From positions 925,219 to 989,218 of the forward strand of contig NW_015971539.1 in assembly GCF_000182565.1 (NCBI RefSeq): a stretch of 64,000 nucleotides of DNA, read 5' to 3'. Made by a program: the position numbers and the translations under genes. The notes under the pieces are model-generated. The model searched no databases. It was not told the DNA's origin and saw only the letters and a list, made by a program, of their open reading frames with translations. This DNA comes from Spizellomyces punctatus DAOM BR117. Taxonomy: Eukaryota > Chytridiomycota > Chytridiomycetes > Spizellomycetales > Spizellomycetaceae. Of the stretch, positions 33,293 through 47,048 are shown piece by piece (position 1 is the stretch's first letter; every line of letters starts with the position of its first letter).

Positions 33293-35927
33293 ATGTTTGC
33301 CATCCATCTGCCGAAATCACGCACATCTGGAATCTATCAGCAGCACTTGAATAACCTTCGCCATATATTGCGAACTGCTCTTTCTGACTTGCAAGGAGAC
33401 CCAGAAAAGAATGCAGAACAGTATTCATTGGCCTATGACACTGCCAAAGTCCTGTTAGAACGCCCTTCCATCCAAGGACGTAAAGATGAAAATGGTTCTT
33501 CTTCAGCCTTTGAGCTCATGTGGAAAGTTGGGGCAGAGCTGCTTCGCTCTGTCGCCCCTTACAGAGCACAACTGGAGGCCGAGGAAGGCGAGCACAATGG
33601 CCTTCTCCTTCAAGGTGACGGCTATCCCCACATACTTATGCAAGTCGATGAAGATAAAAGGGACGAAGCAGTTAGAGCCGCAAAGAAGCTTCTGAGATTC
33701 TTGGCGCAAATGAGCGGTATCGACGCCAAATTGGTAAATACTGTTCTCCTTGACGCAGGGAGTTTGGAGATAGATTCGAATATCGCTTCTAGGACCCAGA
33801 GCTACTTCTCGAAATGACTCTATATCACATGCGCTTTGGGATGTTCGAGGAAGCGTACAATCGCCTCCAAGGGTACGCAGCACCCTTGTGTGTCTGGCAT
33901 AATAAGGACAGATCTAACACATGCATTTCGGCAGATATATATCTACGTACCCATATAACGAGAATGCCGTCCTAATTGGATATGCAGGAGTCCTATCTTA
34001 TATACTCTGGCGTCGAGAAGCTGTCCGATTGCAAAGTGAGCGTGACATCGATACCCACTGGAGCAGTAGCCAATGGGAAAATCAGTGGGACCATAGTCAA
34101 TCGAGCGGGAACGAGTGGTCACAAAATCGTTCAGAGGAAAAGACAGGAGACCTCTCAACAGCTCAAGGTCGGTTGCAGGTGCCTTTGTATAGCAGTTAAA
34201 CGTTATGGCTCACCGTCTACGGCAGAGGGCGACCTTGCATCACGATTCTATTCTCAGGGATTACAACATTTCGAAGTATCATTATTCATAGACAATACGA
34301 GCGACATGTTTCTTTTCTATTACGTTAAGGTAGGCTCCTGTGACACCGGACTTTACGTGTTTGGGGGCCCAGTGTACCCACTCTCGTCTTGTAGCTTCTT
34401 CTTGCGGCTGACGACCACCACGCAGCAACCCAGAAACTGACTCAGTTCATTCAAAACAACCCAGAGCATCCGAATGGATACCGGTACTCTGCCGTCTTCG
34501 ATAAAGTGAAGCATTTTTTTGTGAACTAACTTTGACCGTCTTCCCCGAAAAGTTATCTACTGCAGTTGCATCTCAAGAACTGCAGAATGCCTTCTGAGTG
34601 GATTCCGTTAGCGTACAAGTTAATGCAGCTAGATCCAGTCTGTGATCAGCGAATTGCCCTTGAGCCACTCATACGTCACCACGAAGCGGCAGCAGGTACG
34701 ACCCAAGGTTCTCATTCATTACCTCAATAAATCTCATTCCATAATCTCATCCACACAGATCCCAATGCAGCGATTTCTTCGCATATAATGGTGGAGGCGT
34801 CTCTTTCAGTGATCAATTTACTCGCGGATAGGCTAGACTATGAGAAGGGGAATGGATGGATGTGGGACAAGTTGGTCAAGCATATCCAATGCGTCCGGTA
34901 CAGCAAAGTTCTCAAAGAGCCATTTCATTTTGACGCTGTTGCTAATTTTTATTACAGGCGACATGACGCGATGGCGGATGCCTTAGTATGGGAAGATCGG
35001 CGACATTGGTGGCCAAGATTCCATTTTGTGTCATTGCCATCATCTCATGATCACTTAGAATCGGAACAACAAGGTACGCGCACGTCCCATCTATCGGCGA
35101 CAGATAGTAGCTCACCTTGCTCTCTGTCAGCCTTGGTGGCGGTGAAGGCGGTTTGTGCTCTGTATATTTTCCCCGATGAATACGCACGCTTGTGTTGGCC
35201 TCAGCGATTCGGGCTGACGCCTGACACTCTGAGTGAGATTTCAATATCAATGCTGCGTGGTCATGGAATCCCGCTGGACCTTTTCTTTGGAGCCACGGGA
35301 CGAACGTCACCGCTCTGCTTTCTCGGGAAATCGGCCCGGGCGGGAACGTGGACCGACCAGAGCAATACCGCAGACGTTGAAGATGTGGTCAATTTGCTAA
35401 TAGCAGGCGATCGTCTTCAAAATGATCATGGGCCTGGTGACGGACGCGATGGAGCGAGTTCAATCAATTCAAAGGATACCAGTATTCGTGATGATAATCA
35501 CCTATCTCACGGAGCAGAGCAAAGCACATCATGTAATGATAAAGATGTCCATGACATCGTGAGAACTGAGAAAGAAGAATTGCTTTCCTTTGAAGGTGAC
35601 CTCGTCCGGGTTCAGCATGATGCGAATCAGCATACTACGGTAGCCGAGGCCGCGGCATTCCCCGAACCGCTGGAAGGAAGTAGCTCCTCCCTGGAAGACT
35701 TAACTGCTGGATCTGGAAGAATTGGAGCTGATCTTGAACAGCCTCAAATGCCTGTTCGCGGGTCGAAACGAAAGCGCGACCGCGATCACAGCGATGATGA
35801 TACTCATGACGTGTTAGATACAATTGTGGAGCCTAGGCAAATTGGGCTGGCCCGCGTCACATCTTCATCACCGTTATCTCCAGGAGCACCAAGAAAAAAG
35901 CGCGCCAAGAGAGTGAAAGGCTTCTAA
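33293..35927 (+). CDS. Probable RNA polymerase I core factor subunit (RRN11/TAF1A-like)
   Basis: The first exon (MFAIHLPKSRTSGIYQQHLNNLRH) ends at 33732 and joins DPELLLEMTLYHMRFGMFEE, then GYISTYPYNENAVLIGYAGV and LSYILWRREAV. Later exons read NPEHPNGYRY, CRMPSEWIPLAYKLMQLDP, then WMWDKLVKHIQ and a segment WEDRRHWWPRFHFVS. TPR-like helical repeats, an 'NPEHP' segment and a closing 'R..WWP..HF' motif match TAF1A/Rrn11, the TPR-type subunit of the Pol I core factor/SL1 that promotes rRNA transcription. The C-terminal 200 residues are disordered and acidic with a strong nuclear localisation signal (GSKRKRDRD and PRKKRAKRVKGF). Inner exon borders near 34030-34450 are not settled. The family call rests on motif layout, not on a search. 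Confidence 0.55.
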
Positions 35928-36009
35928 TTGAAGCGGTCGGCCGACATACATGATGCTACATAAACACACCAACGAGGCTGCTTTCATGGGTCTCCTATGC
36001 AACAATCTA

Positions 36010-38533
36010 TCAGCTTCCGGACGCTTGTGCATGTTTAAACGACCCCATTTGAGCTGCTTGATACAATTCTGGCACAAGGGTTGCGGGCGTGGGCGGAGGA
36101 CTTGGTCCTAACCAGTCGCACAGCCCGCTGGGATCGCCTGGGGTAACGGCTTTCTCCGCAATACCTTTAATAATTGTCCGAAAAGTCTGGGGAATGTTAC
36201 TTTGCGATGTTGTTACTTTCCCCGGTTTATCACGAGGGCCGCTGATATTAGCTGTCGTTTTGGTACGGAGGTGGCAGCCGCGGTTTTTATGTGGATAGGA
36301 AGGAAGCGAGGATGAGGGATGCGCTTTACACGTGGTTCGGGGAGGTGTAACCTGGGAGCCACGGAAAGACGTTCGCTCTGGAGAGGGGAAGCGTTTGCCT
36401 ATATGGGCCTTCTCCCCAGTCACGCGTACTGTGTTGTCATCCAACGGTCTATCCGACTGAACTGGTAGAGTGCATGCGAGTTGAGCGGTCAAGCATAGTA
36501 GCTCGGGACTACAATCCCGGACTTTCCCAAGGATTGAGTACAAACGAGAAAGCTTGACGTCAATATCAGTCTGAGATCGTATACCAGGATCAGACATGCG
36601 GATAATTTAAAAGCTGGGTTCGCAGCACAACGAGCAGGCTCACCTGTAGTCTCATCAATTTGTCCCGTACATCATCCGCCACTCGATCCCTTCCAGTTTT
36701 CCCAAAGCCGATCTTAAGCAGCGGATGCCACCGTTCGTCAGGAAGGATCCTCTGGTTAATTATCAATGTGGCGCGCTTTGCGGGGGTCTTTTTGGAAACA
36801 TATCTATCCGGATGCACTTCAAAGTGTGCCTGATATCGCTCCGAATCTTCACAGCACCCACTGATCAGATCGTCAAAAATTACAGCCACCACCCCGCCGA
36901 CACCCTGATCTGGATGGAAGCCCACTTTGATATTCCTTGCTGAATCATCAGATTTGGTGCTTCCCGACTCCACAAGATCGACACCGTGCATCATTGTCTC
37001 AAAGCGCGACTCTGTGAGGTCCTCGGAGGTGAAATGGAAAAATGGACGCGTTGGATGATGCAAAGTCAGGATGTACGCTGACCGTGCTTTGCGAAAGATA
37101 GTGAGAATGTACCGCTCGGCTTCTGGCTTGAACTCGCCAATAGAACCCGTGTTGAACCATGTTGCATGACCGTCATCCTGCGAAGCTTGTGGCCACCTTT
37201 GCCCATGAACATATAAGGGCAGGGACTTGGCCTGGAGAGCTACACAATTTTTGTTATTCGTGAATAGATGCAGCGTGCCCTTAGATTGAATGGCATCCGT
37301 ACCCTCTAGTTCATCATATCGCTTCTGGGTGGCGAGCACGAAAGCTTTTTTTCTGGACGGATCAGATAAGCTTTGGTGTTTGTCGGTTGGACCCAAGTAG
37401 TCCTGTACTGCCTGCATCCAATCAGGTGGTTGGTTCACTATCACCTCGTCAGAGTTGCATGTGTTATTAAGCAGGATGCTAGGCTCGTGACGGCTAATGA
37501 CCTCTAGGGTCTGAATGAGGCAAGTGGTAACTTGATCATGATGTGCCTACAAGGCGATTTCTGTTATTATATAAAAAAAAAAAAAACCTTGTGTTCCGGT
37601 AACAGTTTACGAAAGGTCTACCCACCTTGAGGAGTAAGAAATCATTTTGCACAACTTCCTGCAGCTGCTCCCATTTTACGGCATTCAATTCCAGCTTCAG
37701 CAGCTGGACACGCCGGTATCCGCGTATAGTTTCGAAAAATGTGAGAACAGAAATTCGTTCCGACTTTATTGTATCCAACCTGGTTGTGAACCTCATGTAT
37801 CATGCACTGCATGAGTTTCTCTTGCGTGCATATCGTATCAATTCTACGCATTCAGCTCACCTTTTTGGCTCCGCGACACAAGCATTGATCCGTTCCTTGA
37901 GCATACCTCCAAACTGCAAAAAAAGATCTTCCCCTCTCTCTGTAGCATCCCATCCAGCGCTTTTGGCCAAGGTCCGAAAGCTGAACGGCGTACACGAGTA
38001 TGTCCATCGGGCAAATGGATCTTTCGTATCTACGAGGTTGATGATGTGTTGTTGAGGAAACGGGCCCGGTGTAAAGGAATTGACCGAGATTCGGAGGTGA
38101 ATGCAGCCGGTAACAGTTTGTGCTACAAAGTTCTTCATCCAGGTTGACGACTGGACTACGGTGGTCATCATTAGCCACACCCCCACCTTCAAATATGTCT
38201 TCGTAGCATACCATCATCATCCGCCAGGCACAGAGCCTGTGGATCTCTTATTCGATCCCAATAGTTATTGAACGACTTTTCAGCATCCTTTTTGGTCACC
38301 CTACTAATCGGAACTTTGCGCGCAAACGACGGATATATGTGCGTGTGCAGAACACGACTCCGCGGTACGGTAGGCTTATGACCTATGGGGGGAACAAAGC
38401 CGGTTCCTAGATCATAACTTAGATCGTTCCTTCTTTTAGAACTGGAACTAGAAGCTGGTATTATAAATGGGTCTGGCGAAGGCGGTCGGAGCATGATGAG
38501 ATATGACAAGTTGGGAGTGGTCTGCCTTAACAT
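36010..38533 (-). CDS. Unknown protein with possible XRCC4/PAXX-like head and coiled coil
   Basis: I cannot name this gene. Minus-strand exons run from 38533 (Ser-rich N-terminus, LRPPSPDPFIIPASSSSSKR) through a donor near 38210, then SSTWMKNFVAQTVTGCIHLR to EPKR (about 38160-37860), an exon with FTTRLDTIKSERISVLTFF and LLKLELNAVKWEQLQEVV, then AHHDQVTTCLIQTLEVIS, a large exon to 36647, and a last exon ending at 36010. The segment IINLVDTKDPFARWTYSCT followed by SFRTLAKSAGWDATE, a short amphipathic helix and then strand-rich sequence leading into a helix recalls the head-plus-coiled-coil plan of the XRCC4/XLF/PAXX/SAS-6 superfamily. That resemblance is weak and by eye. The middle region (about 280 aa) is a compact domain without known motifs, and the tail is basic and Pro/Ser-rich. 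The gene is divergent from KAP3. Confidence 0.5.
37573..37586. repeat. A14 homopolymer (intronic)
   Basis: A run of 14 A on the plus strand is T14 on the coding strand of the unknown gene. It sits just upstream of the acceptor before AHHDQVTTC, where it acts as a polypyrimidine tract. Confidence 0.8.
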
Positions 38534-38914
38534 GTGAACTGGACGCGACGCGTATGCGCAGGCTTACGAAGAAGGACGTCCCACCCGCACTTTACGCATG
38601 TATTTCTTCTTGAAGCTGAACAGTTCTACGGCATATCAACCGCACAAGCAGCTTTCTGGTATTCTAATTGTCTGATTTCCATGCTTTTCGCGGGATGTTT
38701 ACCGAGAGACGGCCGGATGTTGTCACAGATGTGGAGTCTTGTTTAAGGGAGATCGCGGGGCTTAGCATATCACGTAAGCCTGTTGGTCATCCAGAAGCTC
38801 ATTATTACCACTCTGCTAGAATGCTTTTTACAGCTGAATCCAAGTGTCACCGATCTGTAGGATCAAGCACTTGTCTTAGGTTATAGGAAGAGTTCTGAGC
38901 ATTTCCATCGGGAC

Positions 38915-41900
38915 ATGTCAAGTCAAGATGATTCAGAAGCGTTCCATCTTAAAAAGTATCTCGCGAAATCTCTTCATATATACCCTACTCGGGGCAAAAG
39001 TATATTAAATAACATCTTCTCCATGTTCTCTCATATCAGGAAGATTATACCAGGTCATATCGATGTCCATCCGACAGACAGCGCCATCGTTGTCCATTAC
39101 ACGGTGCAGGCCAGTATACTTGGGGAAAACGGTCAACCCGTAGTCGACGACCGGAAAACATTGCAGAAAATGTAGGCGGCACCCTTATTTCTTTCCAGAC
39201 ACTACCTATCATTCCTCTGATCATTGATGCTATTACATTTAGCGTTCGAATAAAGGCTCTCCATCCCGGATCGAATCTCAGCGCCCTAGCGCAAGAAGTT
39301 GTAGACAAATGCAAATTGATTAGTCCATCGAAAACGAGGGAGGTGGAACAATTATTGTATTATCTTCAGCAGAGACAAGGCGGTGACGATGAAGGGGGTG
39401 AGGATCTCAAACAAATGATAACTTTGACGGTTGTCGCGAACTAATAGTCTCCTCATGAAGGCATGGTTTCTGATAGAGAATGGCTTCGCCGACAACTCGA
39501 AAACCAAAAGAAACAGGAAGAGCCATTAAAGGTGGAAGAGCCAGAGGTGCGTGACTGCGGTACAATACGTAGGACAGCGTAAAATGACTTCATATTTAAC
39601 TCACTCTGTGTTTCACCAGCTGGAAGCTCCGTCAATTGCAAACGTCGAGCAATACATCGAAGGTCTGTACGAGGATATCCCCGACAAAATGAAGTCTACT
39701 CGTTACGTACTGGAATTAGCCAGGCAACCGGAAAATCTGGAAGTCCTTGTCACGAACGGTACGCCACTTTAAAGTCTTATGAAACATTACAAACGTACTC
39801 ACCGAGTCAAATTGAATACCGTATATACAGATGCTCTCATGAGCGCTCTCTCTCGTGTCCTTCGCGAAGACAACAGGAAAAGCACAGTACTCAATACGAA
39901 CATTATCACGATCTTCTACTGTTTTTCTCAATTTCTTCAATACCATGGTGTTATCACCACCCATAAAGTCGGTGACATGTGCCTGAGAATCATTGAAATG
40001 GAAATGAAGAGGTTTGAAATGTGGGTAGGAGATTTGAAGACCGTCGAAGAGAAATGTGAGTCCAGGATAGAAAACCTACCAAATAAAGTCTACTTGGGGC
40101 TGATTTAGCAACTCTATAGGTGCGCGGAATCCGACAGATAAAGCACTAATAGTCGATGCGGAGCAGGAACATCGCAAGTTTCAAGCAATGCTACAAAAGC
40201 AAGATCAGCTGTTGTTTGGTAAACTTTCATCAGGGATTCGCTCCCTTTGTCATTAACCCCGCTGACATCTCACCAACTGTACATCAGTGTCCTTTCACCT
40301 CCTATTCAATCTCGCTCAAGACCTTACCATCGAGCCCAAAATGGTTAAAAGAGGTATTATCAAACTTCTTGTCACCGTGTTGGACCGGCAAACGCCCGAA
40401 CTGTTGATTTTGGTGATCGGTTTCTTAAAACGGTTGAGCGTGATTCGGGAAAACAAAAATGAACTGGTTGCGGTATGCCTCTCTAGTCCAATTCTCTGCC
40501 TAGCTTGCTTCTTACAATTATGACACCAGATGGGTGACGAATTTCTCTCTAAAGTGGACCGGCTGATTCCGTGTGACCATCCTGTTAGTACCTATACCTT
40601 TTGTATTTTCTCCCGTCCAGGATATACAAATATCAACCTAACCTTGCCTCAGGTGGTTCAAGAACTTGCGCTCCGCCTCATATTCAATTTGAGCCATGAT
40701 GCCGCTTTCAGATCCCTCCTTCTACGAAAGAACTTTCTACCAAAAATCGTCGCCCTGCTCCATTCCTCCGTCACAAGTGGTGCCTCTAAAAACATCCCAG
40801 AACTGGTGTTAGAGGTCCTCTATATGATGAGCTTGGATGACAAAGGGCGAGTCGGACTCGCCGGAGTAGATGCGGCAAGTTTGGTATGTCCACTGTGAAC
40901 CTCGGCTTCGATTGTCAAGCCAATGCGTAATGCCGAATTTGGGTTTTGGTAGCTTCTACGCTTAATTCTCTCCCAACCTTTAACACCCATATCTTCCTCC
41001 CAATCTCCCGAACGTCTTGCGCTCATGGCCCTTGGCGTTAACCTATCAATGCACCCTCGCACCGTACCACCCCTACTGGCGGACAATAGCTTGAAATTTT
41101 TGATGAAGCGGGTAATGAAGACGAAGGACCCACTACTCATAAAGATGCTGCGAGGAGTCGCTGGCTGTGGGGATTCGGGCAGGATGTCCTTTTTGGTGAG
41201 TATGCATATTTCGCCGGAAGGGCCGCCTTGTTGTAACCTCTTCATATCGGTATGACACAGGACTACATTGACGACATAATGCATCTTCTTTTGAAAAACG
41301 CAAACCATGATGAAGTCTTGGTTGAGGTTACTGGCCTACTGGCTGCCCTCAGTATCCCAGATTTTGACTTTGCAAAACTAGCAGAAACGTATAATCTCCT
41401 CGATTTTATATCTGGGAAACTCCAAAGATCAATCGCGGCGGTTACAGCGGCCACAAGCGGGAACGGCGGGATTTCTGCTGCAGGAGGTGGCGGAACAGGC
41501 GGCGGGTTGGCAGAGGATGACGACGTCACTTTGGAAATCGTAATTTTGCTTGGGACCATGGCTAATGATGAAAACATTGGGCCAATGGTCGCGAGAACAG
41601 GCATCTTGCCATTGCTCATGGAATTAATGATTGGTAAGACGGGTTGCAATTCACCACCACAGTAACCACAGAGTGTCTTTCTCAACCATACGCATCCATT
41701 GGCATGCTCCATATTCAGCAAAGGAAGATGATGACGAAATGATCCTCCAAATCATCTACTGTGCATATCAATTCTTGCTGTTAGATAGCACAAGAACGAT
41801 GTTGATAAACAAAACACGTAAGACCTTCTGCATTCTGCGAAGACCACCAACGCAAGAAAGAATTATCACTTACACATGATGACCCGCAGAGCTCGTTTCA

Positions 41901-42342
41901 TACCTCATCGACCTGCTTTACGACAGAAATGTTGAGATTCGGAAAATGTGTGATGTGTGTTTGGATCTCATCTGCGTAAGCCCAGTCCTTGTTTCATGTT
42001 GCGATGTAACTGTAACCCTTGGCCCACATATCAAATGCATAGGAAACTAACACCGAGTATCTGTCAAAAATTCGACATCAAAAATTTCATTATCACAATT
42101 CTGAATGGTTACATCGTATTGCCCAGTCAACCGCATCAGCATCAAGTGTTAATATGTACACAGTGGAAGATGACGCAGTAGGAATGGGATATCAGAAATA
42201 TGCCGGGGCCGGAAGGCGCGGGGCCATCGTTGATGTGAATGACGCGTGGAGTGATAGCGAGAGCGAAGACGAAAGCGATGGTGATGATTTTGGCCGGGGT
42301 ATGGTAGTAGGCGGGAACAGTGCGCTATTAGACGGCTTTTGA
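38915..42342 (+). CDS. KAP3: Kinesin-associated protein KAP3 (heterotrimeric kinesin-2 accessory subunit)
   Basis: The first exon (MSSQDDSEAFHLKK) splices at 38959 to KIIPGHIDVHPTDSAIVVHY, matching the conserved KAP start (GNIDVHPTEKALVVHYEV). Next come SALAQEVVDKCKLISPSK and VEQLLYYLQQR, then IEGLYEDIPDKMKSTRYVL, RVLREDNRKSTVLNTNIITI and FYCFSQFLQYHGVIT, which follow human KAP3 step by step. The rest is a series of armadillo repeats interrupted by introns, ending in an acidic tail (DAWSDSESEDESDGDDFG) and LLDGF. KAP3 links kinesin-2 motors to intraflagellar transport cargo, so its presence implies that this fungus builds a flagellum. Roughly a dozen introns are present. The gene ends 198 nt from the convergent TBC1D7 gene. 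Confidence 0.95.
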
Positions 42343-42540
42343 TTTGTGCGCGGGTCGCAAGGTCAATACCGTCAGCTTTTGCACGTCCGCGGGCAAAATG
42401 GATGAAGTCTGAAACTAAACAGCGCTGATGTTAGCTGGATACGGCTGTCTCCGTTCAAACACGATCAAAGACTTCGAATATACCTCACTATGACTACCGC
42501 TTCATCACTGCTCGTCTGCCTAAACATTGCATTTGTTCCC

Positions 42541-43932
42541 TCAAAAGTTGTATCCAAGTGCCTTCCTTGTCTCCTTAGACATTCCTTCCAATATAGGCCG
42601 TTCCCACAAGTCAATCGCAGTACTGGCTACCGCATCCATATCTACATATCGGTCAAGCTGGTAACAATACTGCATTAACATACGCAGATCCTAGAACTAT
42701 TGGTTTTTTGCTCTGACTAACCTGCTGCAGAAGTTTCATCAATTCGGTACTGCTCCGCGTGGTCTCAATTTTACGTTTGCAGGCCAATAGCAGACTTAAA
42801 CCAAGGTAGGGAAGAATAGCGGGGGCACCCCCTAATAGAATATCCCATATTCTGTTGAGGTAGACAGAGATTCCGTGTAAGGATCAGGTAGTTTAGCAAC
42901 GGTAGTACCCGCTAATTACCCCTCTAGACAATCTGGCGGGAGCACACTTGTAAAGTACGTTCGAAACCAGCTGTTCCATTTTGAAAAGTTGTTATTGCAC
43001 CGAGACTGTCCAACTGATCGCTTGAACACTTGCCTGTGACAGTAATGGTCAAGCCCCGATCCGAATGAAAGAATGTGATCAAGGAGCCGTTCATTTTGAG
43101 TTCTTAGCAGGTTTGTGAGGACACTGATTTCAGTCCGGATCCTTTCCTGGGTTATGAATAGATCAGAAGCCATACGAGAGGACTTGGAGAAAACGTGTGT
43201 ACGCACCTCCTCATGTCCATCCTTCTCATTAATATCTTCCAGGACGCTAATGTGAAATCTCCGAACGAAGCCATCAAACAACCAGAAAGCATCAATTTCA
43301 TTGCCATCACAGATTTCTAACATGGTATTTGCAATGCCATTTAGGTGAGACGAATTACCGAAGGAGGACGCAGAAAACCCCTTTTTCAACAATTGAGAAG
43401 CGTCAAAGGTGGATGGCGGCGAAGCTCTTGGACGTAAAAATACCTCGGCAAGCTTATGCGGTGGTCGGGTATCGGATTGCACTAGCAGCATGCCAACCAT
43501 GACATTTGGTGTTGACTCTTTGTCACTGTAACAAGTGCAATTATTAGAGATATATTACACGCCAAATGAGATGTATGTTTGATGCGCTTCCCATACCGTC
43601 CACCCAGATATTTGACACATTCCTTCAGGTCTCGATACTGTTCCGCTCTTTGCTCTTCAACAAATGGCCAGACATCTTTAGACAAGGGAAGGGTGCCTAA
43701 AATAACCTTCCACACCAGAGGTCGATATGCATGAGGTATGCGGACCCAAAGGCATAATTTATTTAAGCGCTCGACATCTAAAGAAGATTACTCAGGTTAA
43801 CCTACGAACTGAATTGCGTAGTTCTTACATACCAAGGATATCCCCTTGAAGGGCATTTTCAAGTGATGGCTTGACTTCAACAACCTGTACACCAAGTGAT
43901 GAATAGTACGCTTTCCGAAAGTTCGCACTCAT
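42541..43932 (-). CDS. TBC1D7: TBC1D7-like protein (TSC complex third subunit)
   Basis: The start at 43932 gives MSANFRKAYYSSLGVQVVEV and SLENALQGDIL, then (exon 2) DVERLNKLCLWVRIPHAYRP and LVWKVILGTLPLSKDVW, matching the TBC1D7 N-terminus ([20 protein letters not shown]...ALVWKVLLGILPP). Further exons give EEQRAEQYRDLKECVKYL and IDAFWLFDGFVRRF. They are followed by IWDILLGGAPAILPYL and LLACKRKIETTRSSTELMKL, and the last exon ends in VDMDAVASTAIDLWERP, corresponding to human SDAIVSKAIDLW. The stop is at 42543-42541. As in TBC1D7, the catalytic Arg and Gln fingers of true Rab-GAPs are not seen. In animals TBC1D7 binds TSC1 and stabilises the TSC1-TSC2 complex that turns off Rheb and TORC1. Confidence 0.87.
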
Positions 43933-44436
43933 CCCAGCTCAGGATGCGGGAACAGGAACCGCAAGCACCATTTTCAATGACCAATTGCGGTCATGTGACA
44001 TTATGAAAATAAACAAACGATTGCCGAACACAAGGCGAGAGTGTGAGCATCAGTTTGCCTATTCCTTCAAGATATTTTCTTTGATCATAAAAAGCTATGA
44101 TCCTTTCCGTCTGATAACGTTCTTTGAGCTTGACATACTCATCAGAATTGCTTCTTGTAATGAGAGTGCGGGAAACTATTGTGCATCAAGTATCGCTGTC
44201 CCACCACCTTAACATGTGGAGCAAATGCGTGCTAATATAAGCATGCCAGTTTGTTTGCGTATCAAGGTCTACTGGGCAAAGATAATCCGTCGAACCTGCA
44301 ACAAGTTGGACAAGTACGAAGCTTCTTTAAACAAAAGTTATCTTAGTCATGACTCACACAATTGCCATGGAAACATGGATATATGTCTGACGTTTCCGCG
44401 CTTAACATGCCTGAGGTGCAGTTCTACAGGATAGCA
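43933..44436. promoter_or_regulatory. Divergent upstream region of TBC1D7 and heme lyase genes
   Basis: This 504-nt gap lies between two divergent start codons. Nothing else was recognised in it; short open frames here have no domain or splice support. Confidence 0.35.
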
Positions 44437-45281
44437 ATGTCTCCTCAGGCACCTCCGCCATCGTGCCCGGTAGACCATTCGTCGTCCACGCCTCCGCCAT
44501 CGGCTGAACCACCCATGTCATGCCCCATAGATCACTCAAAAGCAAGCACTCCTCAACAACCGCAACCACACCCTACCAATAATCCCCTTGCAGGACTGAC
44601 CGCCGACTCATGTCCTTACTCTGCGGAACGTCAGGAACAAGAGCTAATAGCCGAAAGTAATAACATGCCACCTCCTTCGCAGTTACCGGCACAGGACCAG
44701 AAGCAGCTCTTGAGCACTGAGAGAGAACATAGCACTATTCCTATGGGTGGACGGTTTGACGGAAAGAATTGGGTCTATCCTAGTGAACAGGTAAGAAACT
44801 GCTTTATAAAAGGGTAGCAACTGGCTTGCCGTAGTTCGTTACTCACGGTCCATCTGCGCAGATGTTTTTCAACGCCATGCGTCGCAAAAATTGGCAACCA
44901 TCAGAGCAAGACATGTCCGTCGTTGTTCCCATCCATAATGCCGTTAATGAGCAATGCTGGCGCAAAATACTGGAGTGGGAAGCTCTTTACAAATCGTCAT
45001 GCGGACAACCAAAGTTATTGAAATTCCAAGGAAAACCGAAAGATTATACGCCGAAAGCACGCATCCGATCGTTGTTGGGCTACACGCTTCCATTTGACAG
45101 GCACGATTGGACCATCGATAGATGTGGGAAGACCGTAACATATGTTATCGACTTTTATTCAGGTGCACCAGCGAAGGATGGGGGAGTCAGCTTTTATTTA
45201 GACGTCAGACCAAAGCTAACGGTGGACGGCGTGAAGGACAGAATAAAAATGTGGTGGTCGACCGGGTCCGGATTGTGGTAA
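44437..45281 (+). CDS. CYC3: Holocytochrome c synthase (cytochrome c heme lyase)
   Basis: Two exons (44437-44790 and about 44861-45281, join PSEQ-MFFNAMRRKNW) encode about 255 aa. The N-terminus carries repeated Cys-Pro heme-regulatory motifs: SCPVDH, SCPIDH and SCPYS. The synthase core follows: GRFDGKNWVYPSEQMFFNAM, RKNWQPSEQDM, VVPIHNAVNEQCWRKILEWE, and LPFDRHDWTIDRCG with the heme-ligand His in the HDW motif, then YVIDFYSG and DVRPKLTVDG. The enzyme attaches heme covalently to cytochrome c in the mitochondrial intermembrane space. The first in-frame Met at 44437 (MSPQAPPPSCP) fits the family; ATG 44407 is a possible longer start. The 3' end is 52 nt from the convergent PFKFB gene. Confidence 0.95.
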
Positions 45282-45333
45282 ACATTCTTTTTCTGATACA
45301 TAATATATTTAATTTGTGTCCTGTGCACCCATA

Positions 45334-46872
<1,539 letters not shown>

Positions 46873-47048
46873 GCTGCAACGCGTGACAGGTCCGCCTGAG
46901 TTAATGTAGCTGATAATTGGTCGATTACCAGGTCTGACACTGATGGCAACGGTGCAAGTAACCCAACGAGTCTGGCACTGTCATCGCAAGGATCACGTGC
47001 ATAGGTGGTTTAGCCTCGTGTGAAGTTTATTTATTGACTTTGGCAATG

